64,000 bases of DNA from Pseudomonadota bacterium (GCA_023439305.1 JAEXOO010000032.1:1-64000), one strand, 5' to 3'; shown: positions 35,081 to 44,936, counted from the first letter of the stretch. Made by a program: numbers and translations. The notes: generated by a model from the sequence alone, not told the origin.

Positions 35081-36781
35081 TCAGGCGCTGGACGCCAGTC
35101 GGCGCATCGTGCCTTGAGAGCCGGCTTGCCGTCTGGCGGAGTCCATGATCAGGACCGGGGCCAGATGGCGGGCTGCGGGAGCAGGTAGGGCGTGCTCATC
35201 CCCCCCGCCATGGTTGAGCACGCTGATGGCCTCTTGCAGTTGCGCTCCGTTGTCATTCAATCGCTGCGCCGTTTCGCTCAGGTCATGCACCAGCGCCGCA
35301 TTATTGGTGGTGATCTGATCGACCTGGCCCAGCGCCTGGGTCAGTTGGGTCAGGCCTACGCTTTGCTCGCTGGTGGCGGCCGAAATTTCTCCCATCAGTA
35401 CCGAGACCTCCGAGACTGACTTCAAAATTTCCTGCATGGTCTGTCCGGCATGTTCCGCATGGCTTGCGCCTTCTGCCGTCAATGAACTCGTGTTCTGAAT
35501 CAGTTGCTTGATTTCACTGGCCGCGCTGGCCGCTTGCTGGGCCAGCGAACGTACGGCCGAGGCCACGACGGCAAAGCCTTTGCCGGCTTCGCCCGCGCGG
35601 GCCGATTCAATGGACGCATTGATGGACAGGATATTGGTCTGGAAGGCAATGCTGTCTATCATGGAAACGATATTGCTGATGTGCCGCGAGCTCTCCAGAA
35701 TGCGTTGCATCGAGGCGGTGACTTCCTGCACGGCTTCGTTGCCGCGGGCGGCGATATCGGCGCTGCGGGTGGCCAGGTTGTGGCTGGTCTTGGCATTTTC
35801 AGCTGTCTGCAGCACGGTCTGGCTGAATGAACTCATGCTTGCCGTGGTCTGCTGCATCGATGCGGCCTGCTCATGCGTACGGGCTTCCAGCAGAGCGCTG
35901 TTGTCTGAAAGTTCCTGCGCGACGCCCTGGCTGTCGCGGCTGCTCTGGTCTACGTCGGTGCTGATGCTCACCAGGCTTTTGCGCATCAGATCCAGGCTCA
36001 GGCCTAGCTTTTCCAGTTTCTGCACGGCGAGGCTGCGGGTGTCCACAGTCAGGTTGCCGGCAGCGATCTGCTGGGCTACGTGTGTGGCGGTGCGCAATGA
36101 TCCCAGTACGCGGCGCATCAGTACGGCCTGATAGCTCAGGATCATCAGCGTACCGATGCCGAGCGCGCTGGCTAGGGTGACCATGCTCTGGGTCGGCATT
36201 TCTGTGGTCAGCACCATGGCGATGATGCCGCCCGTGATGCCTATGTTCAAAAGGCCTTTGCGCAGAAATGCGGCCAGCAGGCTGGGACCGGCCAAGAATG
36301 ACAGCGCGGCCCAGGGGCGGCGCCATCCGCGGGCGACGATACGACCCTCGCGCACGCCTCGAGCTCGGGTGCGCCCTTCGCGCAACTCTTGATAGAACTG
36401 TTCCGCTTCCTGGATCTGTTGGGCATCCGCGCGCACTCGTACCGACGCAAAACCGGTCAATTCGCCGTTCTCCACAATGGGACTGGCATTTGCCATGACC
36501 CAATAAAAACCGCCGTCCTTGCGGCGGTTCTTGACGGCTCCCACCCACGATCGGCCTTGCTTGAGGGTGTGCCAAAGATCGGTGAACACCTCGGAGGGCA
36601 TGTCGGGGTGGCGCACGATATTGTGCGGTTGACCGATCAATTCGTCGCGGCTGAAGCCGCTGACCTCTATAAATGCCGGATTGGCATAAATAATGCGGCC
36701 TTTCAGGTCCGTCTTGGAAATTAGATATTGGTCACCTTGTAATTCTGTTTCGACTCCGGTGACTGGCAGATTTTTACGCAT
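35081..36781 (-). CDS. PAS-containing methyl-accepting chemotaxis protein (Aer-like)
   Basis: This 566-residue chemoreceptor has an N-terminal PAS domain (TDLKGRIIYANPAFIEVSGFSRDELIGQPHNIVRHPD, residues about 20-55; NRRKDGGFYWVMANASPI) typical of Aer-type redox receptors. Two hydrophobic segments follow at about residues 160-220, then a long coiled-coil signalling domain with the hairpin tip IVSMIDSIAFQTNILSINASIESARAGEAGKGFAVVA (conserved core near residue 390). Aer-like receptors sense redox via FAD in the PAS domain. There is no periplasmic sensor. No other chemotaxis genes are nearby. Confidence 0.88.
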   Translation of the reverse strand: MRKNLPVTGVETELQGDQYLISKTDLKGRIIYANPAFIEVSGFSRDELIGQPHNIVRHPDMPSEVFTDLWHTLKQGRSWVGAVKNRRKDGGFYWVMANASPIVENGELTGFASVRVRADAQQIQEAEQFYQELREGRTRARGVREGRIVARGWRRPWAALSFLAGPSLLAAFLRKGLLNIGITGGIIAMVLTTEMPTQSMVTLASALGIGTLMILSYQAVLMRRVLGSLRTATHVAQQIAAGNLTVDTRSLAVQKLEKLGLSLDLMRKSLVSISTDVDQSSRDSQGVAQELSDNSALLEARTHEQAASMQQTTASMSSFSQTVLQTAENAKTSHNLATRSADIAARGNEAVQEVTASMQRILESSRHISNIVSMIDSIAFQTNILSINASIESARAGEAGKGFAVVASAVRSLAQQAASAASEIKQLIQNTSSLTAEGASHAEHAGQTMQEILKSVSEVSVLMGEISAATSEQSVGLTQLTQALGQVDQITTNNAALVHDLSETAQRLNDNGAQLQEAISVLNHGGGDEHALPAPAARHLAPVLIMDSARRQAGSQGTMRRLASSA

Positions 36782-36995
36782 AACCTTTCCCCCTGTTTTT
36801 GCGGATCGGCAAGCAGCCCTGGCTGATACGAATAGCACAGATGGCATTTTTTCGAAGATCGTATCACTTTGAATTATTTTTGTGTTAAAAATTAAAAAAA
36901 TGATAACAAAAAAGCGAAATTCGATATTCAATAGGCATGCTGCGGCGGACGACCTTGGAGAGTCGCCGTAGGGGCAGGCAAGCGTTAAAAGGGGG

Positions 36996-37628
36996 TCAGG
37001 TGGCTAAGTATTGGGCCTGGAAGGCTTCACTCAGCAATTGCAGCAGCAGCGCAATAGGGATGGGTTTGGACAATGCCGTGGCGCTGGGGGGCAGGCCGCC
37101 TCGGGAATGGATGTCGGCAGCGCTGAGCGCGGAGATGACATAGATGCGCGTGCGCTCGGTTTCGGGGGCGTTGGCCAGCGCCTTGAGCATGGCAAAGCCG
37201 TCCAGTTCGGGCAGGTTCAAATCAACCAGCAGCACATCGGGATGGAAGTTGCCGGCGGTGATCAGTCCTTTCAAGCCGTCTTCTTCGCAACGCAGCTCGA
37301 TGGGAAACGGCAGGTTTTCCATCGCCATGCGATATACCGCCAACAGGTCCAGGTCATCCTCCACAACCAGCACGCGCAGACACGGCTCGCCGCCGGGTGT
37401 GGTCGGACGTGGGCAGGCGGGCAGGCCGGGGCCGGGCTCAGCCGCCGGAAGGGCGCTCTGTCTGCGCTGTTGCAAAATTGCCTGCACTGACTGGTGGTCG
37501 ATCCGGCGATGGCCGCCTTGTGTTTTCCAGGCCTTAAGGGTGCCGGCCTCTACCCACAATTGCACGGTGCGCACTGAAACACCCAATAAATCAGCAGCCT
37601 GCCGAGTGGAATAGACGGCAGTGCTCAT
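36996..37628 (-). CDS. Excisionase/MerR-type HTH fused to a receiver domain
   Basis: This 210-residue protein begins with a helix-turn-helix of the MerR/excisionase type (STRQAADLLGVSVRTVQLWVEAGTLKAWKTQGGHRRI), then a Pro/Ala-rich linker (about 55-80), then a receiver domain. The receiver has the acidic pair in LVVEDDLDLLAV, the phospho-acceptor Asp in DVLLVDLNLPELDG, and the conserved Lys in ALSKPIP. A DNA-binding head on the N-terminal side of the receiver is the reverse of the usual response-regulator order. It is divergent from a histidine kinase (37800), its likely partner. Confidence 0.82.
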   Translation of the reverse strand: MSTAVYSTRQAADLLGVSVRTVQLWVEAGTLKAWKTQGGHRRIDHQSVQAILQQRRQSALPAAEPGPGLPACPRPTTPGGEPCLRVLVVEDDLDLLAVYRMAMENLPFPIELRCEEDGLKGLITAGNFHPDVLLVDLNLPELDGFAMLKALANAPETERTRIYVISALSAADIHSRGGLPPSATALSKPIPIALLLQLLSEAFQAQYLAT

Positions 37629-37799
37629 GGTGTTCGGGGAGAGGGCGGGACGAGGGACAGAAACGTCATGACGCAAGGAGTTTCTGTTTGCATACGGTTG
37701 CATAGTTTATAAACGGTATCATTTGCTACTTTGTTGACAATAATGGTAACGGTAAGCGGTCGTTTCAGGGATACTGGGCGTCCGGAAAACCATACAAGC

Positions 37800-39830
37800 A
37801 TGTTTTCTAAAACCCGACGTTTCAAGTTTCCGTATGCCGTTACGGAATCGCTCAAGAAGTTGCAAGGCCGCTGGAGAGTCGCTGCCGCACTTATTTTAAG
37901 CTGGACACTGTTACTGTCCTGGATCAAGTGGGATGGAGGCCTGGATCAGAAGGGCGGCATGCAATCGCAGAAGGCGGTGTCGGAAATTCTGGCCATGCAT
38001 ATCAAGCAGATTCTGACCGAAGCAGATCGCCTGGTCTGGCGGCTGGCCAGGCAAGCCAGCGTCCAAGACCATGATCATAGCTGGCTTGACTCCGTTCTGG
38101 AAGAAGCAAAATTGTCCAGCCTTATATCCGGGATCGCTATCTATGACGAGAATCAGGCGCTGCTGATGTCGGCCGGCCAAATCAACGTGAATCTGTCTGC
38201 TGCGGACCTGGGGGAGATGGACGCGTCGTCTTTTGTAGTCCTGTCGGAGCCTTCCCTGACCCTGCTCAGCACAGCGCCGGAAAACACAGCGGGCAGAGCC
38301 CGAATCGTGAAATATCGCGTCAACCTGGGGTATTTTCACCAGATGCTGCATTTTGTGGTGGGGGATGAGCCGTGGCTGTTGCTCTTGATGGGCGCGCATA
38401 GCTTCGAAGTCTTCGATGCCTATCCCGGGCCCCCGACGCGCTGGCGCAAACACGATGTGCAGCGCGCCTTGCGTCGCTATCTGGCTCAGGGGGAAGCGGG
38501 GTCCCTTGGGACAATGACGTACTTCAGCGAGCATCAGCGCCATGTCCTGAGTATTACCAGTATGCAGCCCTGGCCCTTGCTCCTGGTGTCCGAAAGCATG
38601 GTGCGTCCTGCCTGGTCGCTCCTGCATTGGACGCGTTGGGTGCTGGTGTCTGCGCTGCTGCTGGCGTCCTGGCTGCTGTTGTGCTTGGATCGTCGTCGCC
38701 GGAGCGACGATGCCCAGCCGGCGCTGAGGCCGGATCCTGAGCGTATCGGTCATGCCATGCGTGTTTTCGAGCGCATGTTCGAGGCTCTGCCCGATGCCGT
38801 GATCATGTTCGACGCCCGGGCTCGGGTCGAAGGCATCAATTCGGCCATGCGGCGCCTGCTGGACTGTCCGCGGGAGCACGAGGAGCCGCGTTGTCTTAAG
38901 GATTTTGTGCATTTACTGCAAACAGGCGATCGCACCGGTAGTACCGTGGACCCTAGCGGCGCGATCGCCTTGAGTTATGGTCTGAGCGGAGTTATCGAGC
39001 GCGTGCAGCGCGAGTTTCGTTCCATGCAGGTGCAGCCGGGCAGCGATCCGGCTCGCGTGCTGGAGATGCGCGCCTACGCCGCCAGCGAACCGGATGACGC
39101 AACCTTGGTCGTGATCCGGGATGTCACCTTGCAGGTCGAGCTGGACCGCATGCGATCCGAGTTCCTGTCGCTGGCCGCCCATGAGTTGCGTGCGCCCCTG
39201 GCATCTGTCTCGGGCTATATGGAGTTGCTGGAATTGGGCCTGGTCGCCCCGGAACGCCAGCCCAAAGTCTATGCCCAGGTGCGGGAAAAGGCGCGGGACA
39301 TGACGACCCTGCTGGATAACCTGGCCCGTCTGAATCGCATCGAGTATGCCGGAGACTGGAGACAGGACTGGCGCGAGCTGGATCTGCGCGCGTTGTTGCG
39401 TCTGAGTCTGCGCGCGTTTGATGAATCCCGGCACCGCATTCAGCTGGAACTGCCGCGCCAGGCGCTGCGCGCCAGTGTCGAAGCCATGCAATTGCTCGTG
39501 GCCGTACGCAATGCCCTGGAAAATGCCCTGAAGTATTCGGAACCCCATACTGAAGTCGTCGTGCGTCTGAGACCATCCAGCCCAGGATGGGCCTGCATCG
39601 AAGTCATTGATCAGGGGCCGGGCATTGCCCGCAACTACCATAGCCGGGTATTTGACAAGTTCTTTCGCGTGCCAGGGCAAACGGTGCAGGGAACCGGCCT
39701 GGGCCTGGCTATTTTGAAATCCATTGTGGTCAATCACGGCGGCCGGGTCTATCTACACCCCGCCGCCCGACAGGGTACGCACTTGGTGATCGAGTTGATT
39801 TTGCTGTCTTCCGCATCGTATATCGCCTAA
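37800..39830 (+). CDS. Membrane sensor histidine kinase with PAS domain
   Basis: This kinase of about 676 residues has an N-terminal transmembrane helix (ALILSWTLLLSWIKW, residues 25-40), a periplasmic sensor of some 240 residues, and a second helix (WVLVSALLLASWLLLCL). A PAS domain (FEALPDAVIMFDARARVEGINSAMRRLL) follows. The HisKA motif is LSLAAHELRAPLASVSGY; then NALENALKYSEP, IDQGPGIA and GTGLGLAIL complete the ATPase domain. The in-frame ATG at 37743 is an alternative start. Divergence from the HTH-receiver gene suggests a paired system; the signal is unknown. Confidence 0.85.
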   Translation: MFSKTRRFKFPYAVTESLKKLQGRWRVAAALILSWTLLLSWIKWDGGLDQKGGMQSQKAVSEILAMHIKQILTEADRLVWRLARQASVQDHDHSWLDSVLEEAKLSSLISGIAIYDENQALLMSAGQINVNLSAADLGEMDASSFVVLSEPSLTLLSTAPENTAGRARIVKYRVNLGYFHQMLHFVVGDEPWLLLLMGAHSFEVFDAYPGPPTRWRKHDVQRALRRYLAQGEAGSLGTMTYFSEHQRHVLSITSMQPWPLLLVSESMVRPAWSLLHWTRWVLVSALLLASWLLLCLDRRRRSDDAQPALRPDPERIGHAMRVFERMFEALPDAVIMFDARARVEGINSAMRRLLDCPREHEEPRCLKDFVHLLQTGDRTGSTVDPSGAIALSYGLSGVIERVQREFRSMQVQPGSDPARVLEMRAYAASEPDDATLVVIRDVTLQVELDRMRSEFLSLAAHELRAPLASVSGYMELLELGLVAPERQPKVYAQVREKARDMTTLLDNLARLNRIEYAGDWRQDWRELDLRALLRLSLRAFDESRHRIQLELPRQALRASVEAMQLLVAVRNALENALKYSEPHTEVVVRLRPSSPGWACIEVIDQGPGIARNYHSRVFDKFFRVPGQTVQGTGLGLAILKSIVVNHGGRVYLHPAARQGTHLVIELILLSSASYIA

Positions 39831-40081
39831 TTCATATTTAATTTTACTTATCTTCTTATATTGTCTTTCGATATAAGGTATAATCCCTCGTCTATAAGTG
39901 AAGCGGGACTCGCCGGCAGCGGGGTGTCTCGCTTTGATTTTCTGTGTCGCCGGGCCTGCTCCAGGGCACGTTGTGCTGGCGTGTGGCAGTACACGCGGAC
40001 GTTGATCCGCGCGGCGCGGGGGTTTGTTTGCGGCTTACCTGTTGCAGGTGCTGCAGATTCCTTTTCAAGGAGCACGCAATC

Positions 40082-41359
40082 ATGCAAGGCCTGCACCTGA
40101 CAGCAGATCTCTATAACTGTGCCTGCAGCCCTCAGCTGCTTATCGACGCCGAGGCGCTGGCTGATCTTTGCCGCCAGCAGACCCTGGATTCCGGGCTGAC
40201 TATCGTCGGCGAAGAATGGCAGGCGTTTCCCGAATTCGAAGGCCAGCCAGGCGGCGTGACCGGCACGCTGCTGCTGGCCGAGTCCCATCTGGCCATCCAT
40301 ACCTGGCCGGAGCGCGGCGGCGTGACGCTGGACGTGTACGTCTGCAATTTCATGCAGGACAACTCCGGCAAGGCGCAAGCGCTGATCGATGGTCTGGAGG
40401 CGGCGTTCCAGCCCGGCCAGTCGCAGCGCAACCGTCTGTGGCGCGGCGATGCCGACGGACCGGTCGACCGGGGCGAGCTCATCACCGAAAATCTGAATGC
40501 CGATGCTTTGTATGGCTTTCACTTCGCTGAGCGCCTGCTGGAGCGGCAGACTGCATTTCAGCGTCTGGAGCTGCTGCGCTCCGATACGCTGGGCAAGACC
40601 TTGCGCCTGGACGGATGTCTGATGACATCCGAAGCGGACGAGTTCTTCTATCACGAAGGCTTGATCCATCCGGCTGCCATGGCGCATCCTGACCCGCGCC
40701 GTGCGCTTATTGTGGGCGGCGGCGACGGCGGAGCTCTGGAAGAACTGCTCAAGCATCGCAGCCTGGAGCACGTCACACTGGTGGACCTGGATGGTGATGT
40801 CATCCAGGTCGCCCGCGAGCACTTGCAGTCTATTCACAAGGGCGCTTTCGATGATCCGCGTGCGGACATCCGGGTGGGCGACGGTGCTGACTTCCTGGCC
40901 CGTACCCAAGACCGTTTCGATCTGATCTACCTGGACCTGACCGATCCGGAAACGCCCGCTGGTCCGCTGTACACACCGGCTTTCTTTGCCTCCTGCAAGC
41001 ATGCGCTCAAGGCCGGCGGCGCGTTGGTGCTGCACCTGGGCTCGCCTTTTCACGAAGCTGCGCAAGTGGGCCGCTTGGGCGCTGATCTGGCAGAGGTGTT
41101 TGCGCAGGTGCATGGCTATGGCCTGCATATTCCCCTTTATGGCTCGTATTGGGGGCTGGCCATCGCGTCGGACGATCTGAATCCCCGTGACTTGAGCGCC
41201 GATCAGGCGCAGCAGCGGCTGGAGCAGCGCCTTGCGCCTGCGCAGCAGGAATCTCTGCAGTTCTACAATGCCGAGCTGCATGGGGCTTTGTTTGCCCTGC
41301 CCACCTTCTACCGCCGTCTGTTGCCTGTCGCCCAGGCTTGCCTGGAAGAGGTCTGCTGA
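40082..41359 (+). CDS. speDE: S-adenosylmethionine decarboxylase-spermidine synthase fusion
   Basis: This 425-residue protein joins two enzymes of spermidine synthesis. The N-terminal about 120 residues are an AdoMet decarboxylase of the small bacterial (SpeH-like) type: the self-cleavage site Glu67-Ser68 in AESHLAIHTWPE, which yields the pyruvoyl group, with His73 and Cys88 in DVYVCNF. The C-terminal about 290 residues are spermidine synthase: DGCLMTSEADEFFYHE, the AdoMet-binding IVGGGDGG, LVDLDGDVI and LIYLDLTDP. The two steps, decarboxylation of AdoMet and aminopropyl transfer to putrescine, would be channelled or co-regulated. A TATAAT element lies at 39879-39884; the start ATG 40082 has AAGGAG about 12 bases upstream. 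Confidence 0.92.
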   Translation: MQGLHLTADLYNCACSPQLLIDAEALADLCRQQTLDSGLTIVGEEWQAFPEFEGQPGGVTGTLLLAESHLAIHTWPERGGVTLDVYVCNFMQDNSGKAQALIDGLEAAFQPGQSQRNRLWRGDADGPVDRGELITENLNADALYGFHFAERLLERQTAFQRLELLRSDTLGKTLRLDGCLMTSEADEFFYHEGLIHPAAMAHPDPRRALIVGGGDGGALEELLKHRSLEHVTLVDLDGDVIQVAREHLQSIHKGAFDDPRADIRVGDGADFLARTQDRFDLIYLDLTDPETPAGPLYTPAFFASCKHALKAGGALVLHLGSPFHEAAQVGRLGADLAEVFAQVHGYGLHIPLYGSYWGLAIASDDLNPRDLSADQAQQRLEQRLAPAQQESLQFYNAELHGALFALPTFYRRLLPVAQACLEEVC

Positions 41360-41381
41360 CTGCACTCCAGGCTCTGAAACA

Positions 41382-41420
41382 ACAAGGCCCCCAGGCAACC
41401 AACCTGGGGGCCTTGTCATT
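41382..41420. terminator. Bidirectional hairpin between speDE and MFS gene
   Basis: A 14-base-pair perfect stem: ACAAGGCCCCCAGG (41382-41395) pairs with CCTGGGGGCCTTGT (41403-41416). The T-run is short on each side. It lies between two converging genes. Confidence 0.7.
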
Positions 41421-41432
41421 TCTGCTGAACAA

Positions 41433-42758
41433 TCAGTTGCCTGCCTTGCGCTGTGCCCGGAAGGACAGGATCCAGATGCCGACCAGCAGTTCAAGCGCGG
41501 CGATGATCCACAAGCCGCTTTGAAAGCTTCCAGTGGTGTCTTTTAGGGCGCCCAGCATGAAGGGCGCGCCGAAGCCGGCCAGATTGGCGACGGAGTTGAT
41601 GAAGGCCACGCCGATGGCGGCCGCCGAGCCGGCCAGCACCGCATTGGGCAACTGCCAGTAAACAGGGATGCAGCCCATGGTGCCCGACACGGCGATGGCC
41701 AGGCTGATGAAGGCCAGCGTCGTGTTGTTGCCCAGGAACAGGCCTACGCCGGCCAGACCGATGGCGCCGATGATCACCGGGATGCCGGTATGCAGGCGCG
41801 CCTCGCGGCGGCGGTCAGCGCTGAACCCCAGCGCCAATTGAAAGACGGCACCAAAGACATAGACCAGGCCCACCAGCAGTCCGACATGCAAGGGGTCGGT
41901 CGGACCGAGCGAACGCACAAGGGTCGGCGCGAAGAAGGCCAGGGTGGAGTTGGCCGCCACAATACCGAAGAAGATCAGCGTCAGCGTCCAGAGGTCGCGG
42001 TTGCCCAGCGCCTTCTTGAAACTGTGTTCGCGCGGGCCGGCGGCTTTGGCATCCAGCACCAGTTCTTGCTTGATCAAGTCTTTTTCCCGCTGGCTGAGCC
42101 AGCTCGCTTTCTCCGGGCTGTCCACGATGAACATCACCGCCAGAATGCCGGCAAAAATGGTGGGCAGGCCTTCGAGCAGGAACAGCCACTGCCAGCCGGA
42201 CCAGTCATTGACGCCGTCCAGGCGCGTCATGATCAGGCCCGCCAGCGGTGCGCCCACGACCGAGGCGACGGCAGAGGCCGAGATGAACACGGCAAAGGCC
42301 TTGGCGCGGCGGTGTGCAGGGAACCAGAAGGTCAGGAACAGCAGCACGCCGGGTTGGAAGCCGGCTTCGAACGCGCCAAGCAAAAAGCGCATCACATAAA
42401 AGTAGGCGGCTGTCTTGGTGAACATCATCAATACGCAGATCAGCCCCCAGCCAAAGGCGATTCGGGCCAGAGTCTTGCGTGCGCCGATGCGCAGCAGCAG
42501 CCAGTTGCTGGGCACTTCAAAAAAGAAATACCCCAGGAAGAAAATGCCGGCGCCGATGCCGTACACCGTTTCGGAAAAACCCAGCTCGGGCTGCATCTGC
42601 AGCTTGGCGAAACCGATGTTCAGCCGGTCGATCCAGGCCAGCATCCAGAGCAGGAAGATAAAGGGCAAAATGCGCCACATCACCTTTTTATAGATGCCAT
42701 CCAGTTCTTGCTGACTGGCAGGCAAGGCTCGGGCCCCGTCCACTGTCGTCGTTGTCAT
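41433..42758 (-). CDS. MFS transporter, ACS (anion:cation symporter) family
   Basis: This 441-residue carrier has twelve helices. The N-terminal helix pair reads WRILPFIFLLWMLAWIDRLNIGFAKLQM, and the signature segment FLLGAFEAGFQPGVLLFLTFWFP is characteristic of ACS-family uptake of organic anions (phthalate, tartrate, glucarate types). It ends the minus-strand cluster, downstream of the racemase. The substrate is unknown; the racemase suggests an amino-acid or hydantoin-related anion. Confidence 0.85.
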   Translation of the reverse strand: MTTTTVDGARALPASQQELDGIYKKVMWRILPFIFLLWMLAWIDRLNIGFAKLQMQPELGFSETVYGIGAGIFFLGYFFFEVPSNWLLLRIGARKTLARIAFGWGLICVLMMFTKTAAYFYVMRFLLGAFEAGFQPGVLLFLTFWFPAHRRAKAFAVFISASAVASVVGAPLAGLIMTRLDGVNDWSGWQWLFLLEGLPTIFAGILAVMFIVDSPEKASWLSQREKDLIKQELVLDAKAAGPREHSFKKALGNRDLWTLTLIFFGIVAANSTLAFFAPTLVRSLGPTDPLHVGLLVGLVYVFGAVFQLALGFSADRRREARLHTGIPVIIGAIGLAGVGLFLGNNTTLAFISLAIAVSGTMGCIPVYWQLPNAVLAGSAAAIGVAFINSVANLAGFGAPFMLGALKDTTGSFQSGLWIIAALELLVGIWILSFRAQRKAGN

Positions 42759-42791
42759 GTGTGCTTCTCCTCTTGGTTTGAGTACAGCGTA

Positions 42792-43469
42792 TTAGGGGGT
42801 GCGTATGGGCAGGCGCTGGGCCATCAATTCACAGGCGGCGACGATGGGGTTGATGACAGGCACAGCCAATTTTTCCTGAAGCGCCTGGGCGCTTTGGGCC
42901 AGGGGGCCGCCACCGATGATTACGGCGCGTGCACCATCCTGCTCAATGCAGGCTCTTACGCTATCGGCCAGTTCCAGGTTCTGGCGTTCGGGCGTGCGCG
43001 CCAGATCCAGTGGCGCGGTGGGCGTCAGGCGCAATCCGGAGAACTGGCTGCCCCAGCCGTAGCGACGGACCTGTTCCAGGATGGATTGCTCCAGACCGGG
43101 CGTGGTGGTGGCGATTCCGAAGGGCGAGCCGGCCTGGGCAGCCTGAAACATGGCCGCTTGACCGATGCCGATCACAGGCGCGGACACGTCGTCGGCCAGA
43201 GCCTGCAGGCCCGGGTCGCCGAAGGCGCCGACGATGATGCCGTCCGCTTTGCGCGCCTGGGCGAGTACATCAGGATGTCCGGCGATAGCGGCCGCCTGTT
43301 CCAGCTCCTCCAGCTCTGTCAGCATGGCGGGACCTTGTGGTGCCGTCAGGCCTTGGACGAGGATGTCGGGTCGCTCCAGCAGCTCAAAGCAGGATTGGGC
43401 GATGGCGACCATCATGTCCGTGGTCGGGCCGGAGGTGTTCGGGTTGATGAGTAGTACGGTATGAGACAT
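42792..43469 (-). CDS. Asp/Glu (hydantoin-type) racemase family protein
   Basis: This enzyme of about 225 residues belongs to the Asp/Glu/hydantoin racemase family. The N-terminal block LLINPNTSGPTTDMM is typical of hydantoin racemases. The two catalytic Cys positions usually expected are not well placed: the only Cys residues are in AQSCFELL, ACIEQDG and ACELMAQ, so activity needs care. It sits between two MFS genes under an RpiR regulator, suggesting a catabolic cluster. ATG 43469 is the natural start. Confidence 0.8.
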   Translation of the reverse strand: MSHTVLLINPNTSGPTTDMMVAIAQSCFELLERPDILVQGLTAPQGPAMLTELEELEQAAAIAGHPDVLAQARKADGIIVGAFGDPGLQALADDVSAPVIGIGQAAMFQAAQAGSPFGIATTTPGLEQSILEQVRRYGWGSQFSGLRLTPTAPLDLARTPERQNLELADSVRACIEQDGARAVIIGGGPLAQSAQALQEKLAVPVINPIVAACELMAQRLPIRTP

Positions 43470-43514
43470 AAATAGACGCAGTGACCGGGCATGCCGGCCT
43501 GTCAAAAGGTGAAA

Positions 43515-44936
43515 TCAGGTATCCAGCGGACGGCCGAAGGTTTCGGGCGCCAGCTGCAGTACGGCGGCAAAGGTGACATACATGCCGGCCATCAGCGTGA
43601 ACATGCCCGCGACGCCGTACAGCTCCAGTACCCAGCCGCTCAGGGTGGGCACGAAGGCGCCGGCCAGCGTGCCCAGGGCCAGAATGAAGGCAGTGCCGAA
43701 GGCGCGCACGCGGGTTGGGTAAAGTTCAGGCGCGAAAATCCAGATCGTGGTGTTGAGCAGCAGCACGCAGAACTGGAAGGCGGCGCCGAACAGCAGCACC
43801 AGATAAATGTTGTGGCTCAGGAAGCCGAACGCCAGGCCGCTGGCGCAGGCCAGCAGGGCGCCGACGGTGAATACGCGCTTGCGCGGCACCCGGGAGCCCA
43901 GATAGGACGCTGTCAGAGCGCCCAGCAGGCTGCCCGATTGCATCAGGATGGTGAAGGTATAGCTCTTGACCAGCGAATGCCCCTGTTCCACCAGCAAGGT
44001 GGGCATCAGCGTCAACACGGTCAGCTGGGCGCCGTAGGTCATGCAGACGGCAATGCCGGTGACCAGCGTGCGTAGGGCCAGAGAGCCTTGGAAGATCTCG
44101 CCCAGGCGTACGCGCTCGGCTTTTTGCGCCTGCGGGCCGCTGCGCAGGTACGGGTAGGGATTGGCGACGTTGCGTCCCAGTTTGCCCGAGGCCAATATAT
44201 TCAGTACATGGTTCGCTTCATCGATGCGCCCCTGGGACACCAGGAAGCGTGGTGTCTCCGGTATGTAGCGACGGTAAAACAGCACCATGAAGGCCGGCAT
44301 AACCAGCAGGCCGAACAGCCAGCGCCAGCTTTCAGGCCCGGGAAACAGGGTAAAGACCAGCAGGCCGAAGGCGGGGGCAAGCATATTGCCCAGGCCGCCG
44401 CCAGCTACGTTGATGGTGCCTACGGCCGTGCCGCGAAAGCGCGAGGAGCAGAACTCGGCCAGCATGGTGACGGCAATCGAGATCTCGCCGCCCAGGCCAA
44501 AGCCCACAATGACGCGGCCCAGTCCCAGCACCCAATAACTGGGCGCCAGTGCGCAGATCAAGGCGCCCAGGGTGAACAGCGCCAGGTTGATGGTCAGCAT
44601 GACACGGCGGCCGTAGTGGTCGGCAATATAGCCCGACAGCAGCCTGCCCAATGCGGCTGCCGCAAACGTCAGCGTGTTCAGAAAACCGACGTCACGGGTG
44701 CTGATGCCCCAGTATTCCTGCAGCAGCGGTCCGACCAGTCCCACGGCATTCTGTTCCAGTACATCGAATAGAACGCCGAGCAGAATCAGCGCCAGCACTT
44801 TGCGGTGCGAATGGGTGACGCCTATGGTTTCCAGTGAATTTTCCAGCTGATGCTGGACGGTGTTGCCGTCGGCGGCCGGCGCGACAGCCTGCGGCTGTGC
44901 GACGTCTGCAGGCAAGGCTTGGCTTGTGGTAGTCAT
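43515..44936 (-). CDS. MFS transporter (aromatic acid/sugar-type symporter)
   Basis: This 473-residue carrier has twelve helices. The first-repeat signature GRLLSGYIADHYGRRVMLTINL and the IPETPRFLVSQGRIDEA loop between halves place it with the aromatic acid:proton and sugar-porter-like MFS members. A second MFS gene of a different family lies two genes downstream in the same operon, so the cluster probably handles two related substrates or import plus export. The ATG at 44936 is supported by GAGGAGAAACC just before it. Confidence 0.85.
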   Translation of the reverse strand: MTTTSQALPADVAQPQAVAPAADGNTVQHQLENSLETIGVTHSHRKVLALILLGVLFDVLEQNAVGLVGPLLQEYWGISTRDVGFLNTLTFAAAALGRLLSGYIADHYGRRVMLTINLALFTLGALICALAPSYWVLGLGRVIVGFGLGGEISIAVTMLAEFCSSRFRGTAVGTINVAGGGLGNMLAPAFGLLVFTLFPGPESWRWLFGLLVMPAFMVLFYRRYIPETPRFLVSQGRIDEANHVLNILASGKLGRNVANPYPYLRSGPQAQKAERVRLGEIFQGSLALRTLVTGIAVCMTYGAQLTVLTLMPTLLVEQGHSLVKSYTFTILMQSGSLLGALTASYLGSRVPRKRVFTVGALLACASGLAFGFLSHNIYLVLLFGAAFQFCVLLLNTTIWIFAPELYPTRVRAFGTAFILALGTLAGAFVPTLSGWVLELYGVAGMFTLMAGMYVTFAAVLQLAPETFGRPLDT

